Origin: Faunimonas pinastri
GTDB taxonomy: Bacteria > Pseudomonadota > Alphaproteobacteria > Rhizobiales > Afifellaceae
DNA length: 64,000 nt
Assembly (NCBI RefSeq): GCF_900110915.1
Contig: NZ_FOFG01000010.1
Location: 1-64,000 of the forward strand
Direction: 5' to 3'
This document shows positions 28,807 to 46,742 of this stretch, one piece after another. Every line of letters starts with the position of its first letter. The first letter of the stretch is position 1. The position numbers were made by a program, and so were the translations under genes. The notes beneath the pieces were generated by a model. It made no database searches. It saw nothing but the letters and a program-made list of their open reading frames with translations, and had not been told where the DNA came from.

Positions 28807-29423
28807 GCGAACCGCTCCTCGAGCGCTTCGATGGCAGCCTTGGTCAGAACCAGCGTGCCGCAGCGCAGAATGTCGTAGACGTTGATGCCCTGCACCGGCA
28901 GGACGTCGATCTGCGGGATGTTCCGCGCAGCGCGGCCGAAGTTCTCGTCGATCTCCGCACCGCCGATGATCAGCGCCTTGGAAAGACCGAGTCCCTCGAA
29001 CTTTGCAAGCAAAGCCTTGGTCTTCGGGTCGGCCGCACGGGCCTCGTCGATCACGACGACCGACTCGTCCTTGATCTTCGCCGAAAGCGCATGCTTCAGA
29101 GCCATCGCCCGGACCTTCTTGGGAAGGTCGATGGCATGGCTGTGCGGCACCGGCCCAAAGGCCTTGCCGCCGCCACGGAACTGCGGAGCTGCCTTGTTGC
29201 CGTGACGAGCACCACCGGTGCCCTTCTGACGGTACATTTTCTTCGAGGTCGCGGAGACCTCGGAGCGGCCCTTGGTCTTGTGCGTGCCCTGCTGGCGCTT
29301 GAGCTCCTGGTAGCGGACCATCCGCTGCAGGATATCGACGCGCGGCTCGAGACCGAAGACCTCGTCGGAAACGGTCACGTTTCCGGCGGCCTTACCGTCG
29401 AGCGTCGTTACCTTGAGTTCCAT
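28803..29423 (-). CDS. rplD: 50S ribosomal protein L4
   Basis: A 206-residue protein whose extended loop ([35 protein letters not shown], about 50-85) lines the exit tunnel. In E. coli L4 also represses the S10 operon through its leader RNA. Start and stop overlap neighbouring genes by one and four bases, showing tight coupling. Confidence 0.98.
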   Translation of the reverse strand: MELKVTTLDGKAAGNVTVSDEVFGLEPRVDILQRMVRYQELKRQQGTHKTKGRSEVSATSKKMYRQKGTGGARHGNKAAPQFRGGGKAFGPVPHSHAIDLPKKVRAMALKHALSAKIKDESVVVIDEARAADPKTKALLAKFEGLGLSKALIIGGAEIDENFGRAARNIPQIDVLPVQGINVYDILRCGTLVLTKAAIEALEERFA

Positions 29424-30163
29424 CAGGCCTCTCCCCCGGCATTCTCGCCGGCTTCCGCCGTCTCGTTGGCAGCCGCCGGAGCAGCATTCTTCTGGCGCAG
29501 AGCGGCCGGCATCGGCAGACCTTCCGGAGCGCGCACCTTCACGGCGTCACGGACCAGGATCCAGCCGCCTTTGGCGCCGGGAACCGCACCGCGAACCAGG
29601 ATCACGCCCTTCTCGGCGTCCGTGCGGACAACCTCGAGGTTCTGCGTGGTCACGCGGACATCGCCCATGTGACCGGCCATCTTCTTGCCCTTGAAGACCT
29701 TACCCGGGTCCTGGCGCTGACCGGTGGAGCCATGCGAGCGATGCGACACGGAGTTACCGTGCGTTGCACGACCACCACCGAAGTTGTGTCGCTTCATGAC
29801 GCCGGCAAAGCCCTTGCCGATCGACGTGCCGGTCACGTCCACATACTGCCCGGGGAGGAAGTGTTCCGCGGTGATCTCCGCGCCAACCTCAATGAGGTTG
29901 TCGGCGCTCACCCTGAACTCCGCCACCTTCCGCTTGGGCTCGACTTCGGCCTTCGCGAAGTGTCCACGCTGAGCCAGCGTAGTGTTCTTCGTCTTGGCCT
30001 GGCCGACGCCAAGCTGAACAGCCGTGTAGCCGTCCTTGTCTTCCGTACGCTGGGCAACGACCTGGCAATTGTCCACCCGGAGAACCGTGACGGGCACATG
30101 CTCGCCGGCTTCCGTGTAAACGCGGGTCATTCCCACCTTCTGTGCGATCACGCCTGAGCGCAT
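29423..30163 (-). CDS. rplC: 50S ribosomal protein L3
   Basis: A 246-residue early assembly protein near the peptidyl transferase centre. [72 protein letters not shown] is the family core, including the Gln that is methylated in other species. The C-terminal Ala/Glu-rich tail is longer than in E. coli. Confidence 0.98.
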   Translation of the reverse strand: MRSGVIAQKVGMTRVYTEAGEHVPVTVLRVDNCQVVAQRTEDKDGYTAVQLGVGQAKTKNTTLAQRGHFAKAEVEPKRKVAEFRVSADNLIEVGAEITAEHFLPGQYVDVTGTSIGKGFAGVMKRHNFGGGRATHGNSVSHRSHGSTGQRQDPGKVFKGKKMAGHMGDVRVTTQNLEVVRTDAEKGVILVRGAVPGAKGGWILVRDAVKVRAPEGLPMPAALRQKNAAPAAANETAEAGENAGGEA

Positions 30164-30191
30164 GGTCTTACTACCTTGTCAGCGACACGCC

Positions 30192-30500
30192 TTAGAGCTT
30201 GATCTCGACATCGACACCAGCCGCGAGGTCGAGCTTCATCAAAGCGTCGACGGTCTGCGGAGTGGGGTCGATGATGTCGAGAAGCCGCTTGTGGGTCCGA
30301 ATCTCGAACTGCTCGCGGCTCTTCTTATCGACGTGCGGCGAGCGGTTGACGGTGAACTTCTCGATCCGGGTCGGAAGCGGGATTGGCCCCCTCACCTGAG
30401 CGCCGGTCCGCTTGGCCGTCGACACGATCTCCGCCGTCGACGTGTCGAGCACGCGATGGTCGAAGGCCTTGAGCCGGATCCGAATGTTCTGTCCGTTCAT
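30192..30500 (-). CDS. rpsJ: 30S ribosomal protein S10 (NusE)
   Basis: A 102-residue protein of the 30S head that also acts with NusB and NusG in transcription antitermination. [61 protein letters not shown] are diagnostic. First gene of the S10 block, 61 bases downstream of tuf. Confidence 0.98.
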   Translation of the reverse strand: MNGQNIRIRLKAFDHRVLDTSTAEIVSTAKRTGAQVRGPIPLPTRIEKFTVNRSPHVDKKSREQFEIRTHKRLLDIIDPTPQTVDALMKLDLAAGVDVEIKL

Positions 30501-30523
30501 GAATTTAGCCTCTGCGATGACGA

Positions 30524-30544
30524 GTGCGCCGAAAGCCGGCGCAC
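30524..30544 (-). other. Hairpin in the tuf-rpsJ spacer
   Basis: An 8-bp perfect stem (30524-30531 with 30537-30544) with a five-base loop lies between the tuf stop and the rpsJ start. No T run follows on the minus strand, so it is more likely a leader or processing structure than a terminator. Confidence 0.5.
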
Positions 30545-30561
30545 CCAGTCCTCAAGTCCGA

Positions 30562-31737
30562 TTACTTGATGATTTCGGCGACGATACCGGCACCGACGGT
30601 CCGACCGCCTTCACGGATAGCGAAGCGGAGCTTCTCTTCCATGGCGATCGGAACGATGAGCTGGACTTCCATGGCGACGTTGTCGCCCGGCATGACCATC
30701 TCAGTGCCTTCCGGCAGCGTCACCACGCCCGTCACGTCAGTCGTGCGGAAGTAGAACTGCGGACGGTAGTTCGTGAAGAACGGCGTGTGACGGCCACCCT
30801 CTTCCTTGGTCAGGATGTAGGCCTCGGCCTTGAAGTTCGTGTGCGGGGTCACCGAACCCGGCTTGCACAGGATCTGGCCACGCTCAACGTCCTCACGACC
30901 AACGCCGCGGATCAGCGCGCCGATGTTGTCGCCAGCCTGACCCTGGTCGAGCAGCTTGCGGAACATTTCCACGCCGGTCACGGTCGTCTTGCGGGTGTCG
31001 CGAATGCCGACGATCTCGACTTCCTCGCCGACCTTGACGATGCCGCGCTCGACACGGCCGGTCACGACGGTGCCGCGGCCGGAGATCGAGAACACGTCTT
31101 CGATCGGCATCAGGAAGGGCTGGTCGATCGGACGCTCGGGGGTCGGGATGTAGCTGTCGACGTGAGCCATCAGCTCGCGGACCGCGTTCTCGCCGATCTC
31201 GGGGGTCTTGCCTTCCAGAGCCGCAAGGGCCGAACCCTTGGTGATCGGAATGTCGTCGCCCGGGAACTCATAGGAGGAGAGCAGCTCGCGCACTTCCAGC
31301 TCGACCAGCTCCAGGAGTTCCTCGTCGTCGACCATGTCGACCTTGTTCAGGAACACCACCAGAGCCGGGACGCCGACCTGGCGGGCCAGCAGGATGTGCT
31401 CGCGGGTCTGCGGCATCGGGCCATCAGCCGCCGACACCACCAGGATGCCGCCATCCATCTGCGCCGCACCCGTGATCATGTTCTTCACGTAGTCGGCGTG
31501 GCCGGGGCAATCGACGTGGGCGTAGTGACGGTTTTCCGTCTCGTACTCGACGTGCGCCGTGTTGATCGTGATGCCGCGAGCCCGCTCCTCGGGAGCCGCG
31601 TCGATCTGGTCGTACGCACGGAATTCGCCGAAGAACTTCGTGATCGCTGCCGTCAGCGTCGTCTTGCCATGGTCAACGTGACCAATCGTGCCGATGTTCA
31701 CATGCGGCTTGTTACGAGCAAATTTCTCTTTCGACAT
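30562..31737 (-). CDS. tuf: Elongation factor Tu, copy 1
   Basis: EF-Tu carries aminoacyl-tRNA to the ribosome as a GTP complex. The 391-residue product has G1 GHVDHGKT (19-26), G3 DCPGHADY, G4 NKVDM and domains II and III of normal length; 391-396 is usual. This copy has the common MPIEDVFS in domain II. It ends the str operon (rpsL-rpsG-fusA-tuf) and is nearly identical to copy 2 at 47.7 kb. Confidence 0.98.
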   Translation of the reverse strand: MSKEKFARNKPHVNIGTIGHVDHGKTTLTAAITKFFGEFRAYDQIDAAPEERARGITINTAHVEYETENRHYAHVDCPGHADYVKNMITGAAQMDGGILVVSAADGPMPQTREHILLARQVGVPALVVFLNKVDMVDDEELLELVELEVRELLSSYEFPGDDIPITKGSALAALEGKTPEIGENAVRELMAHVDSYIPTPERPIDQPFLMPIEDVFSISGRGTVVTGRVERGIVKVGEEVEIVGIRDTRKTTVTGVEMFRKLLDQGQAGDNIGALIRGVGREDVERGQILCKPGSVTPHTNFKAEAYILTKEEGGRHTPFFTNYRPQFYFRTTDVTGVVTLPEGTEMVMPGDNVAMEVQLIVPIAMEEKLRFAIREGGRTVGAGIVAEIIK

Positions 31738-31776
31738 GAGATAACTCCGTCAGATTCTTAAAGTCCGATCCAAGGA

Positions 31777-33852
31777 TCAGGCGTACTTGGCTTGGATCTC
31801 TTGAGCGACCTGGTTCGGGACCTGCTCATAGTGATCGAACGACATGGTGTAGCTGGCGCGCCCCTGGCTCATCGAACGGAGCTGGTTCACGTAGCCGAAC
31901 ATGTTGGCGAGCGGAACGAAGGCCGTGATGACATTCGCGTTGCCGCGCATGTCCTGGCCCTGGATCTGGCCGCGCCGGGAATTCAGGTCGCCGATGACGG
32001 ACCCGACATATTCCTCGGGGGACACGCACTCGACCTTCATCACGGGCTCCAACAGCGCCGGGCTCGCCTTCTCGATGCCTTCGCGGAAGGCAGCGCGGGA
32101 AGCGATTTCGAACGCGATCGCCGAGGAGTCCACCTCGTGGTACGCGCCGTCGATCAGCGAAACCTTGACGTCCACGACGGGGAAGCCGGCAAGCGGGCCG
32201 GAGCCCATGACCGAATTCAGGCCCTTCTCAACGCCCGGAACGTATTCCTTCGGCACGACACCGCCGACGATCTTGTTCTCGAACGCGAAGCCGGCACCGA
32301 CTTCGTTCGGCTCGATCACGAACTTCACGCGGGCGAACTGGCCGGTACCACCGGTCTGCTTCTTGTGCGTGTAGTCGATTTCGGCCTTCTTGCGGATCGT
32401 CTCGCGGTAAGCGACCTGCGGAGCGCCGACGTTCACCTTGATGTTGTAGGGAGCGCGCTTCAGGATATCGATCTTGATGTCCAGATGAAGCTCACCCATG
32501 CCCTTGATGATCGTCTGGCCGGACTCCTGGTCCGTCGAAACGTTGAAGGAGGGATCCTCGGAAGCGAGCTTAGCGAGCGCCAGACCCAGCTTTTCCTGGT
32601 CGGCCTTCGAAGCGGCCTCGACGGCCATTTCGATAACCGGCGCGGGGAACTCCATGCGCTCCAGGATCACCGGCTTGGCCGGGTCGCAAAGCGTATCGCC
32701 CGTCCGGGTATCCTTGAGGCCCACGAAGGCGACGATGTCGCCGGCATAGGCTTCTTCGATATCTTCGCGGGAATTCGCATGCATCAGAACCATGCGGCCG
32801 ATGCGCTCCTTCTTCTCCTTGGTGGAGTTCAGGAGCATGGAACCCTTGGTCACCTTGCCCGAATAGACGCGAGCAAAGGTCAGCAGGCCGAACGGATCCT
32901 CGATGATCTTGAAAGCGAGCATCGAGAGCGGCTCGTCGTCGGTCGAGTGGCGGACGATCTCCTGCTCCGTCTTGACGTCGATACCCTTGGTCGGGGGAAC
33001 GTCAACCGGGGACGGCAGGTAATCGACAACCGCGTCGAGCAGCGTCTGCACACCCTTGTTCTTGAAGGCCGAGCCAGCAAGAACCGGGTAGAATGCCGAA
33101 ACCAGAACCGCCTTGCGGATCAGACGCTTCAAAGTCGCCTCGTCGGGCTCGTTGCCCTCGAGGTAGGCTTCCATCACGGTCTCGTCGAGATCGACGGCGG
33201 CCTCGACCAGCTCCTGGCGCAGCTCGGTGGCGCGGTCCAGAAGGTCGGCCGGGATTTCCTCGTCATGGAACTTGGCGCCCAGGCCCTCGTCTTCCCAGAT
33301 GACAGCCTTCATGCGCACCAGGTCGATGATGCCCTTGAAGTTGTTCTCCGAACCGATCGGCAGCTGGATCGGAACCGGCTTGGCGCCGAGACGGGTCCGG
33401 ATGTCGGACAGGCACTGATCGAAGTTCGCGCCGGTCTTGTCCATCTTGTTACAGAAGACGATCCGCGGAACCTTGTACTTGTCGCCCTGGCGCCACACGG
33501 TCTCCGTCTGAGGTTCGACGCCCTGGTTGGAGTCCAGCACGCAGACCGCACCGTCGAGCACGCGCAGCGAACGCTCGACTTCGATGGTGAAGTCAACGTG
33601 TCCGGGGGTGTCGATGATGTTCAGGCGCTTGCCGTTCCAGAAGGTCGTCGTCGCAGCGGACGTGATCGTGATGCCGCGCTCCTGCTCCTGCTCCATGTAG
33701 TCCATGGTCGCAGCGCCTTCGTGCACTTCGCCGATCTTGTGGGACTTGCCGGAGTAGTAGAGAACCCGCTCGGTCGTCGTCGTCTTGCCCGCATCGATGT
33801 GGGCCATGATGCCAAAGTTGCGGTAGTCCTCGATTTTGTGCGTGCGAGCCAT
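31777..33852 (-). CDS. fusA: Elongation factor G
   Basis: The 691-residue translocase moves tRNA and mRNA through the ribosome and, with RRF, splits post-termination ribosomes. GTPase motifs are [10 protein letters not shown] (G1), DTPGHVDF (G3) and [12 protein letters not shown] (G4); domain IV has the [15 protein letters not shown] region and the protein ends normally. It lies between rpsG (23 bases) and tuf (39 bases). Confidence 0.98.
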   Translation of the reverse strand: MARTHKIEDYRNFGIMAHIDAGKTTTTERVLYYSGKSHKIGEVHEGAATMDYMEQEQERGITITSAATTTFWNGKRLNIIDTPGHVDFTIEVERSLRVLDGAVCVLDSNQGVEPQTETVWRQGDKYKVPRIVFCNKMDKTGANFDQCLSDIRTRLGAKPVPIQLPIGSENNFKGIIDLVRMKAVIWEDEGLGAKFHDEEIPADLLDRATELRQELVEAAVDLDETVMEAYLEGNEPDEATLKRLIRKAVLVSAFYPVLAGSAFKNKGVQTLLDAVVDYLPSPVDVPPTKGIDVKTEQEIVRHSTDDEPLSMLAFKIIEDPFGLLTFARVYSGKVTKGSMLLNSTKEKKERIGRMVLMHANSREDIEEAYAGDIVAFVGLKDTRTGDTLCDPAKPVILERMEFPAPVIEMAVEAASKADQEKLGLALAKLASEDPSFNVSTDQESGQTIIKGMGELHLDIKIDILKRAPYNIKVNVGAPQVAYRETIRKKAEIDYTHKKQTGGTGQFARVKFVIEPNEVGAGFAFENKIVGGVVPKEYVPGVEKGLNSVMGSGPLAGFPVVDVKVSLIDGAYHEVDSSAIAFEIASRAAFREGIEKASPALLEPVMKVECVSPEEYVGSVIGDLNSRRGQIQGQDMRGNANVITAFVPLANMFGYVNQLRSMSQGRASYTMSFDHYEQVPNQVAQEIQAKYA

Positions 33853-33875
33853 GGCTCAAGCCTCTCGAGTAAGGG

Positions 33876-34346
33876 TTACCAGCGGTAGTGCGAGAAGGCG
33901 CGGTTGGCTTCAGCCATCCGATGCGTGTCTTCGCGCTTCTTTACCGCGTTACCGCGATTGTTGGCGGCATCCATGAGCTCGCCGGACAGACGCTCAACCA
34001 TCGTGCGCTCGTTGCGGCCACGAGCCGCGCCGATCAGCCAGCGGATGGCGAGAGCCTGGCGACGCTCGGTGCGAACCTCGACCGGGACCTGGTAGGTGGC
34101 GCCACCGACACGGCGGGACCGGACCTCGATCTGCGGCATGACGTTCTCGAGCGCCTGATGGAAGACCGCCAGCGGATCCTGACGGACGCGGCGCTCGACC
34201 TGGTCGAGGGCACCATAGACGATCGTCTCGGCGACGGACTTCTTGCCGTCGTACATCACCGAATTCATGAACTTGGAGACCACGGCATCGCCAAACTTGG
34301 CGTCCGGAATGATCTCCCGCTTTTCAGCACTATGGCGTCGCGACAT
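33876..34346 (-). CDS. rpsG: 30S ribosomal protein S7
   Basis: A 156-residue assembly initiator of the 30S head. [57 protein letters not shown] and [11 protein letters not shown] at the C-terminus are typical. In E. coli S7 represses the str operon by binding the rpsL-rpsG spacer; here that spacer is 65 bases and contains short inverted repeats. Confidence 0.98.
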   Translation of the reverse strand: MSRRHSAEKREIIPDAKFGDAVVSKFMNSVMYDGKKSVAETIVYGALDQVERRVRQDPLAVFHQALENVMPQIEVRSRRVGGATYQVPVEVRTERRQALAIRWLIGAARGRNERTMVERLSGELMDAANNRGNAVKKREDTHRMAEANRAFSHYRW

Positions 34347-34411
34347 GGACCCCGTTCCTTAATCTTAGTTCGCTTGGGCGAAACCCGGTACCGAGGCACC
34401 GGAAGCAGCGG

Positions 34412-34783
34412 TTACTTCGGGCGCTTGGCGCCGTAATGCGAACGACGCTGGCGACGGTCCTTGACGCCCTGCGTGTCGAGCACACCGCGGAGGATGTGAT
34501 AACGAACGCCGGGAAGATCCTTCACGCGGCCGCCGCGGATCATGACCACCGAGTGTTCCTGGAGGTTATGCCCCTCACCCGGGATGTAGCCGATGACTTC
34601 GTAGCCGTTCGTCAGACGGACCTTGGCGACCTTACGCAGAGCCGAGTTCGGCTTCTTCGGGGTCGTCGTGTAGACGCGGGTGCACACAGCGCGCTTCTGC
34701 GGATTCGCCTCAAGCGCAGGCACCTTGTTGCGCCGCGGCTTGTCGGTGCGTGGCTTACGGATCAGCTGATTGATCGTCGGCAT
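34412..34783 (-). CDS. rpsL: 30S ribosomal protein S12
   Basis: A 123-residue decoding-centre protein. The start is the ATG at 34783 ([16 protein letters not shown]); in-frame codons upstream fall in the structured leader. The streptomycin-relevant lysines are both wild type: [17 protein letters not shown] and [12 protein letters not shown], so the sequence predicts normal sensitivity at this locus. First gene of the str operon. Confidence 0.98.
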   Translation of the reverse strand: MPTINQLIRKPRTDKPRRNKVPALEANPQKRAVCTRVYTTTPKKPNSALRKVAKVRLTNGYEVIGYIPGEGHNLQEHSVVMIRGGRVKDLPGVRYHILRGVLDTQGVKDRRQRRSHYGAKRPK

Positions 34784-34812
34784 TCTTGCGTTCCGGCCTT
34801 CATGTACGGGCG

Positions 34813-34870
34813 CTTTGCTGCACGCGATAGAAATCGCGCCGACCCGCAAAAATGCGGCGGCGCAGCAAAG
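34813..34870 (-). ncRNA. Structured leader upstream of rpsL (three-way junction)
   Basis: A perfect 9-bp outer stem (34813-34821 with 34862-34870) encloses two perfect hairpins: 34823-34828 with 34833-34838 (6 bp, four-base loop) and 34844-34848 with 34853-34857 (5 bp, four-base loop). The element ends 29 bases before the rpsL start codon and lies within the leader predicted from the promoter at 35009-35037. A cis-acting ribosomal protein leader is the likeliest reading. Similar-purpose rpsL leaders have been described in other proteobacteria, but I cannot match this one to a known class. Confidence 0.6.
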
Positions 34871-35008
34871 CAGAGGATCACGACTTGCGCCGCGATCATG
34901 ATGACAGTTGTTCAGCGTCGAACCCGACAGTGTCTAAGTTGGATGGATCCTGCGCATTGGACGCGCTGGACCTCGGCTCCCTCTTACCACCTGTCCTTGG
35001 GTTGCTCT

Positions 35009-35037
35009 GAAATAGACTCGGTCGCCCCAAAGGTCAA
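35009..35037 (-). promoter_or_regulatory. Probable str-operon promoter (rpsL-rpsG-fusA-tuf)
   Basis: Minus-strand TTGACC and TATTTC are separated by 17 bases. The predicted transcript starts near 35002, leaving a ~220-base leader before rpsL, which contains the three-way-junction element. A terminator-like hairpin lies just upstream, as expected at a boundary between units. Confidence 0.5.
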
Positions 35038-35057
35038 GACATCCGTTCAAAATAGTT

Positions 35058-35088
35058 AAGGCCGCCTCACCAGAGCGAGACGGCCTTT
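35058..35088 (-). terminator. Terminator-like hairpin after the 29-residue ORF
   Basis: Arms 35058-35068 and 35077-35087 pair over 11 positions with one mismatch around an eight-base loop. On the minus strand CCTTAACTATTTTG follows. It lies 21 bases after the stop of the small ORF and just before the str promoter. Confidence 0.5.
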
Positions 35089-35108
35089 CAACTTGACGAA
35101 GCCGGCTT

Positions 35109-35198
35109 TCAGCCGATGTAAGGCAGGGCCGCCAGGGCGGTGTAACCGGCCGTCAGGCCTAGAAACAGAAACGCCCGCCACATCAATCCGCCAACCAT
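35109..35198 (-). CDS. Small membrane peptide (29 aa)
   Basis: A 29-residue ORF between rpoC and rpsL reads MVGGLMWRAFLFLGLTAG then YTALAALPYIG. The stretch from about Leu5 to Leu25 is hydrophobic with only one Arg, enough for a single membrane span. AGGGGA precedes the ATG by six bases, and a terminator-like hairpin follows the stop, so it looks like a self-contained unit. I know no named family for it. Short ORFs arise by chance, so the ribosome site, composition and flanking terminator are the only support. Confidence 0.5.
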   Translation of the reverse strand: MVGGLMWRAFLFLGLTAGYTALAALPYIG

Positions 35199-35506
35199 GA
35201 CAATCCCCTGAGTACCTTGACCAACACAACGCGGCAAATATCGAGCGGTTTCAGTCGTGGCGAAAAATCGCCCGCTTCATGGCCGTTCAAGGATTTGTCG
35301 GAAGAACACTTCGGTGCGCCGCCTCTGTAAGAGCTCACCCGCGAGACCACAACACACCCGAGATACTTTACGGATTCTTTCCAGGCGTTGTTGTTGCAGT
35401 GCAACTCCGGCTCTGTTGCCTCCGCGCCACACAGATGAGGGAGATTCGCTGCGCTTACGCCGTCCTCCTGGAGGGCCGGTTGCCGATTCCTCGGGCCAAG
35501 AATCGG
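35199..35506. other. Intergenic stretch without a recognisable gene
   Basis: The ~300 bases between the 29-residue ORF and the hairpin after rpoC hold short open frames on both strands, but none has a ribosome site or recognisable protein features. Any promoter of the small ORF would lie here on the minus strand; I see no convincing hexamer pair. Confidence 0.5.
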
Positions 35507-35539
35507 AAGGGCCGCGCTCCGGAGAGCGCGGCCCTTTTT
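35507..35539 (-). terminator. Hairpin after rpoC
   Basis: A perfect 12-bp GC-rich stem (35507-35518 with 35525-35536) with a six-base loop stands 20 bases after the rpoC stop. The T run (35535-35539) is on the plus strand; on the minus strand only TT follows, so termination of rpoBC here would rely mainly on the stem. Confidence 0.65.
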
Positions 35540-35558
35540 GTTTCCGCCGTGGGCGACC

Positions 35559-39764
<4,206 letters not shown>

Positions 39765-39873
39765 GTGGTCACTCCTTCGCCGTATGGCATGGCCCCTCCG
39801 CCGAGAGGCGCTTTGCCGCGACTAATGTCGCGGCACTGATCTGAAAAAACTGGGTCGAGGGTGGAGACGCCGC

Positions 39874-44037
<4,164 letters not shown>

Positions 44038-44160
44038 GTATGATCCTCGTCAGTCTTGTCCGAACGAGCTGTCCGGAAAGCTGCAAGCCCGTGCCAGGAA
44101 TGAACCGGGCCGGGCCTTGCATCCATCAGGACAGCTGACGAGCCTTCCGGCCCGAAAGCT

Positions 44161-44186
44161 CCGGGCGCGGCTTGAACCGCGCCCGG
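44161..44186 (-). other. rplL-rpoB intercistronic hairpin
   Basis: A perfect 10-bp stem (44161-44170 with 44177-44186) with a six-base loop lies 10 bases after the rplL stop. A wider 8-bp inverted repeat (AGCTGTCC / GGACAGCT) spans roughly 44068-44137. In E. coli this spacer holds a partial attenuator and an RNase III site that set the ratio of L7/L12 to polymerase; the same role is inferred here. Confidence 0.6.
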
Positions 44187-44196
44187 ATAAAGCAGA

Positions 44197-44571
44197 TTAC
44201 TTGAGCTCGACCTTGGCGCCAGCCTCTTCGAGCTTCTTCTTGATGTCCTCGGCTTCCGACTTGGAAGCGGCTTCCTTGACGGTCTTCGGAGCACCCTCGA
44301 CCAGGTCCTTGGCTTCCTTCAGGCCAAGACCCGTGATCGCACGGACTTCCTTGATGACGTTGATCTTCTTGTCGCCAGCGGCGGTCAGAACGACGTCGAA
44401 TTCCGTCTTCTCTTCGACCGGAGCAGCGGCAGCGCCCGGAGCAGCGGCGGCGGCAGCTACCGGAGCGGCGGCGGAGACGCCCCACTTCTCTTCGAGCATC
44501 TTGGAGAGCTCGGCAGCTTCCAGCACCGTCAGGCTGGAGAGGTCGTCAACGATTTTAGCAAGATCGGCCAT
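44197..44571 (-). CDS. rplL: 50S ribosomal protein L7/L12
   Basis: The 124-residue stalk protein recruits translation GTPases. An N-terminal dimer domain ([32 protein letters not shown]) is joined by an Ala/Pro-rich hinge (about 34-52) to the globular domain ([39 protein letters not shown]). It is needed in four or more copies per ribosome. Confidence 0.98.
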   Translation of the reverse strand: MADLAKIVDDLSSLTVLEAAELSKMLEEKWGVSAAAPVAAAAAAPGAAAAPVEEKTEFDVVLTAAGDKKINVIKEVRAITGLGLKEAKDLVEGAPKTVKEAASKSEAEDIKKKLEEAGAKVELK

Positions 44572-44619
44572 TGTATTTTCCCGTTAATCAGTTCGAACCA
44601 GGTTCGGTCTACAGACGGC

Positions 44620-45138
44620 TTACGCCGCCTCGTCCTTGTTGGCATAAGCCCCGAAAACACGTGCAAGCTGCCCAGCGGGAGCCTGCAGAACACCTGCGAT
44701 CCGAGTGGCCGGCGTGTTGACCATGCCGACGATCCGGGCGCGCAGTTCATCGAGAGACGGAAGCGTCGCAAGGGATGCGACACCGCTGACGTCCAGGTGC
44801 GTGGTTCCCATGGCGCCACCGAGGATGACGAACTTATCGTTCGCCTTCGCAAATTCGGTAGCGACCTTGGGAGCCGCGACGGGATCGACCGAATAGGCGA
44901 TAACCGTCGGACCCTGGAACAGGTCACTCATATGTTCGGCGTCCGTGCCTTTCAGGGCGAGCTTGACGAGGCGGTTCTTGGCAACCTTCAGGGTGCCGCC
45001 GACATCACGCAGGCGTCCGCGAAGAGCGGTCATCTGCGCAACAGTGAGACCGGAATAGTGAGCCACGACGACAACGCCCGTGTCCTTGAACACGTCGTTG
45101 AGCGCCGAGATCATTTCACCCTTCTCAGCTCTATCCAC
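44620..45138 (-). CDS. rplJ: 50S ribosomal protein L10
   Basis: The 172-residue L10 anchors L7/L12 dimers to the ribosome; with L12 it represses this operon in E. coli by binding the rplJ leader. I chose the GTG at 45138 ([17 protein letters not shown]), which fits the family start and has GAGGA nine bases upstream; the ATG at 45153 would add five residues. A Pro/Ala-rich C-terminal helix carries the L12 sites. Confidence 0.95.
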   Translation of the reverse strand: MDRAEKGEMISALNDVFKDTGVVVVAHYSGLTVAQMTALRGRLRDVGGTLKVAKNRLVKLALKGTDAEHMSDLFQGPTVIAYSVDPVAAPKVATEFAKANDKFVILGGAMGTTHLDVSGVASLATLPSLDELRARIVGMVNTPATRIAGVLQAPAGQLARVFGAYANKDEAA

Positions 45139-45509
45139 TGTGTCAGTCCTCATCTGACCGGAAGAGGAAGCCCGAAGGCTTGCTTCGCCCGGCCGTTTCG
45201 CCTAAGCCGCCCCCTCTCCTCTCGAAGAACGGGCGGCGGTGAACGCCTGTCCCCCGCCCCGGAAGGAACGGGCCTTCGCGCTCGCGAGAGGCGCAAAGGA
45301 CGAGAGGTTCGAACCGATTTCAGAACGGCCAGGCCGACCTGAAGACAATTCTCGACCCCATCTCATGCAGGCCCCGAAGGATTAAGAGCTCGCGCTCACC
45401 CGCAATCTCGGACAGGACTAGGGCCGGACGGGTTTCCCCGCCGGCCTTCCCGCCCGGAACCGAAGTCCCGGGCGAAGCCATGGACCTGGAGCGCACCCCA
45501 GGCTAATTC
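45139..45509 (-). promoter_or_regulatory. rplA-rplJ spacer with tandem hairpins (probable L10 leader)
   Basis: This ~370-base spacer holds no gene. Just after rplA, on the minus strand, come a 9-bp hairpin with a UUCG-type tetraloop (45452-45460 with 45465-45473) and a second GC-rich hairpin of 10 bp with one bulged base (about 45422-45447). A third hairpin with a TTCG loop (AAGCC/GGCTT) lies about 30 bases upstream of the rplJ start. The layout fits an autoregulatory L10(L12)4-binding leader plus a processing or termination structure. Confidence 0.55.
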
Positions 45510-46214
45510 TTACTCCGCCGTGGCGGACAGCGAAGACGTGTCGACCCGAACGCCCACGCCCTGCGTAGAGGAAACGGCGACGCGCTTCATGTAGGTGCCC
45601 TTGGCGCCCGAGGGACGCGCGCGGTTCACCGCATCGGTGAAGGCGCGGATGTTCTGCAGCAGCGCTTCGTCGGAGAACGACGCCTTGCCGACGCCGGCCT
45701 GGATGATACCGGCCTTCTCGACGCGGAATTCGACAGCGCCGCCCTTGGCGTCCTTGACGGCCTGACTGACGTCCATCGTCACCGTGCCGACGCGCGGGTT
45801 CGGCATCAGGCCGCGCGGGCCAAGCACCTTACCAAGGCGACCGACGAGACCCATCATGTCGGGGGTCGCGATGCAGCGGTCGAAGTTGATGTTGCCGGCC
45901 TGGACCTGCTCAACGAGGTCCTCGGCGCCGACGATGTCGGCCCCGGCCTTCGTGGCCTCATCGGCCTTCGGGCCGCGAGCGAAGACGGCGACGCGAACCG
46001 TGCGGCCCGTGCCGTTCGGCAGGTTGACGACGCCGCGGACCATCTGGTCGGCGTGACGCGGATCGACGCCGAGATTCAGCGCGACCTCGATAGTCTCGTC
46101 GAACTTGGCGGTGGCCCGCTCCTTGACCATCTTCACGGCCTCGTCGAGACCGTAGAGCTTGTCGGGGTCGAGACCCTCGCGGAGCTTCTGGAGGCGCTTA
46201 GCGATCTTAGCCAT
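45510..46214 (-). CDS. rplA: 50S ribosomal protein L1
   Basis: A 234-residue protein of the mobile L1 stalk that escorts tRNA out of the E site, and translational repressor of rplK-rplA in E. coli. [37 protein letters not shown] and [26 protein letters not shown] are diagnostic. It follows rplK by four bases. Confidence 0.98.
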   Translation of the reverse strand: MAKIAKRLQKLREGLDPDKLYGLDEAVKMVKERATAKFDETIEVALNLGVDPRHADQMVRGVVNLPNGTGRTVRVAVFARGPKADEATKAGADIVGAEDLVEQVQAGNINFDRCIATPDMMGLVGRLGKVLGPRGLMPNPRVGTVTMDVSQAVKDAKGGAVEFRVEKAGIIQAGVGKASFSDEALLQNIRAFTDAVNRARPSGAKGTYMKRVAVSSTQGVGVRVDTSSLSATAE

Positions 46215-46218
46215 GGTT

Positions 46219-46647
46219 TCAGCCCACCACTTCCAGGCCCATGGAGCGGGCGGAGCCCTCGACCATGCGCATTGCTGCCTCGATGTCCGTCGCGTTCAGG
46301 TCCTTCATCTTGGACTCTGCGATGGAACGGACCTGCTCACGGCTGACCTGGCCGATCGCGCCCTTGCCCGTGGTGGCAGAGCCCTTGGGGACCTTGGCAG
46401 CCTTCTTCAGGAAGAAGGACACCGGGGCCGTCTTCATCTCGAAGGTGAAAGTACGGTCGGCGTAGTAGGTGATCACGACCGGAACGGGCGAACCCTTTTC
46501 CATGTCGGCGGTCGCCGCGTTGAACGCCTTGCAGAATTCCATGATGTTCAGGCCGCGCTGACCCAGCGCCGGACCGATCGGCGGCGACGGATTGGCGGAA
46601 CCCGCCGATACCTGAAGCTTCAGGTATCCCGTAATCTTTTTAGCCAT
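46219..46647 (-). CDS. rplK: 50S ribosomal protein L11
   Basis: A 142-residue protein of the GTPase-associated centre, needed for the stringent response by RelA-type enzymes and a thiostrepton target. [36 protein letters not shown] and the Pro-rich N-terminal linker are typical. Confidence 0.98.
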   Translation of the reverse strand: MAKKITGYLKLQVSAGSANPSPPIGPALGQRGLNIMEFCKAFNAATADMEKGSPVPVVITYYADRTFTFEMKTAPVSFFLKKAAKVPKGSATTGKGAIGQVSREQVRSIAESKMKDLNATDIEAAMRMVEGSARSMGLEVVG

Positions 46648-46742
46648 TTATCACTCCTGTTCGCATGACCCGGAGGTCATCGGGGTGTTCGTGGTTCGAC
46701 GCCGATTGCCCTCCGGCCAGAGGGCGCGTCCACCACGGACGG

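Noticed and set aside
31792-33888. A plus-strand frame of 698 codons opposite fusA, and similar frames opposite both tuf copies
   Set aside because: They follow the coding limits of the real genes and occur identically in both tuf copies, so they reflect codon bias only.
34784-34849. A longer N-terminus for rpsL
   Set aside because: The extra codons fall in the structured leader, begin with a weak TTG and are not part of S12.
35183-35404. A 73-codon minus-strand frame between rpoC and rpsL
   Set aside because: No ribosome site, mixed composition, and it overlaps the better-supported 29-residue ORF.
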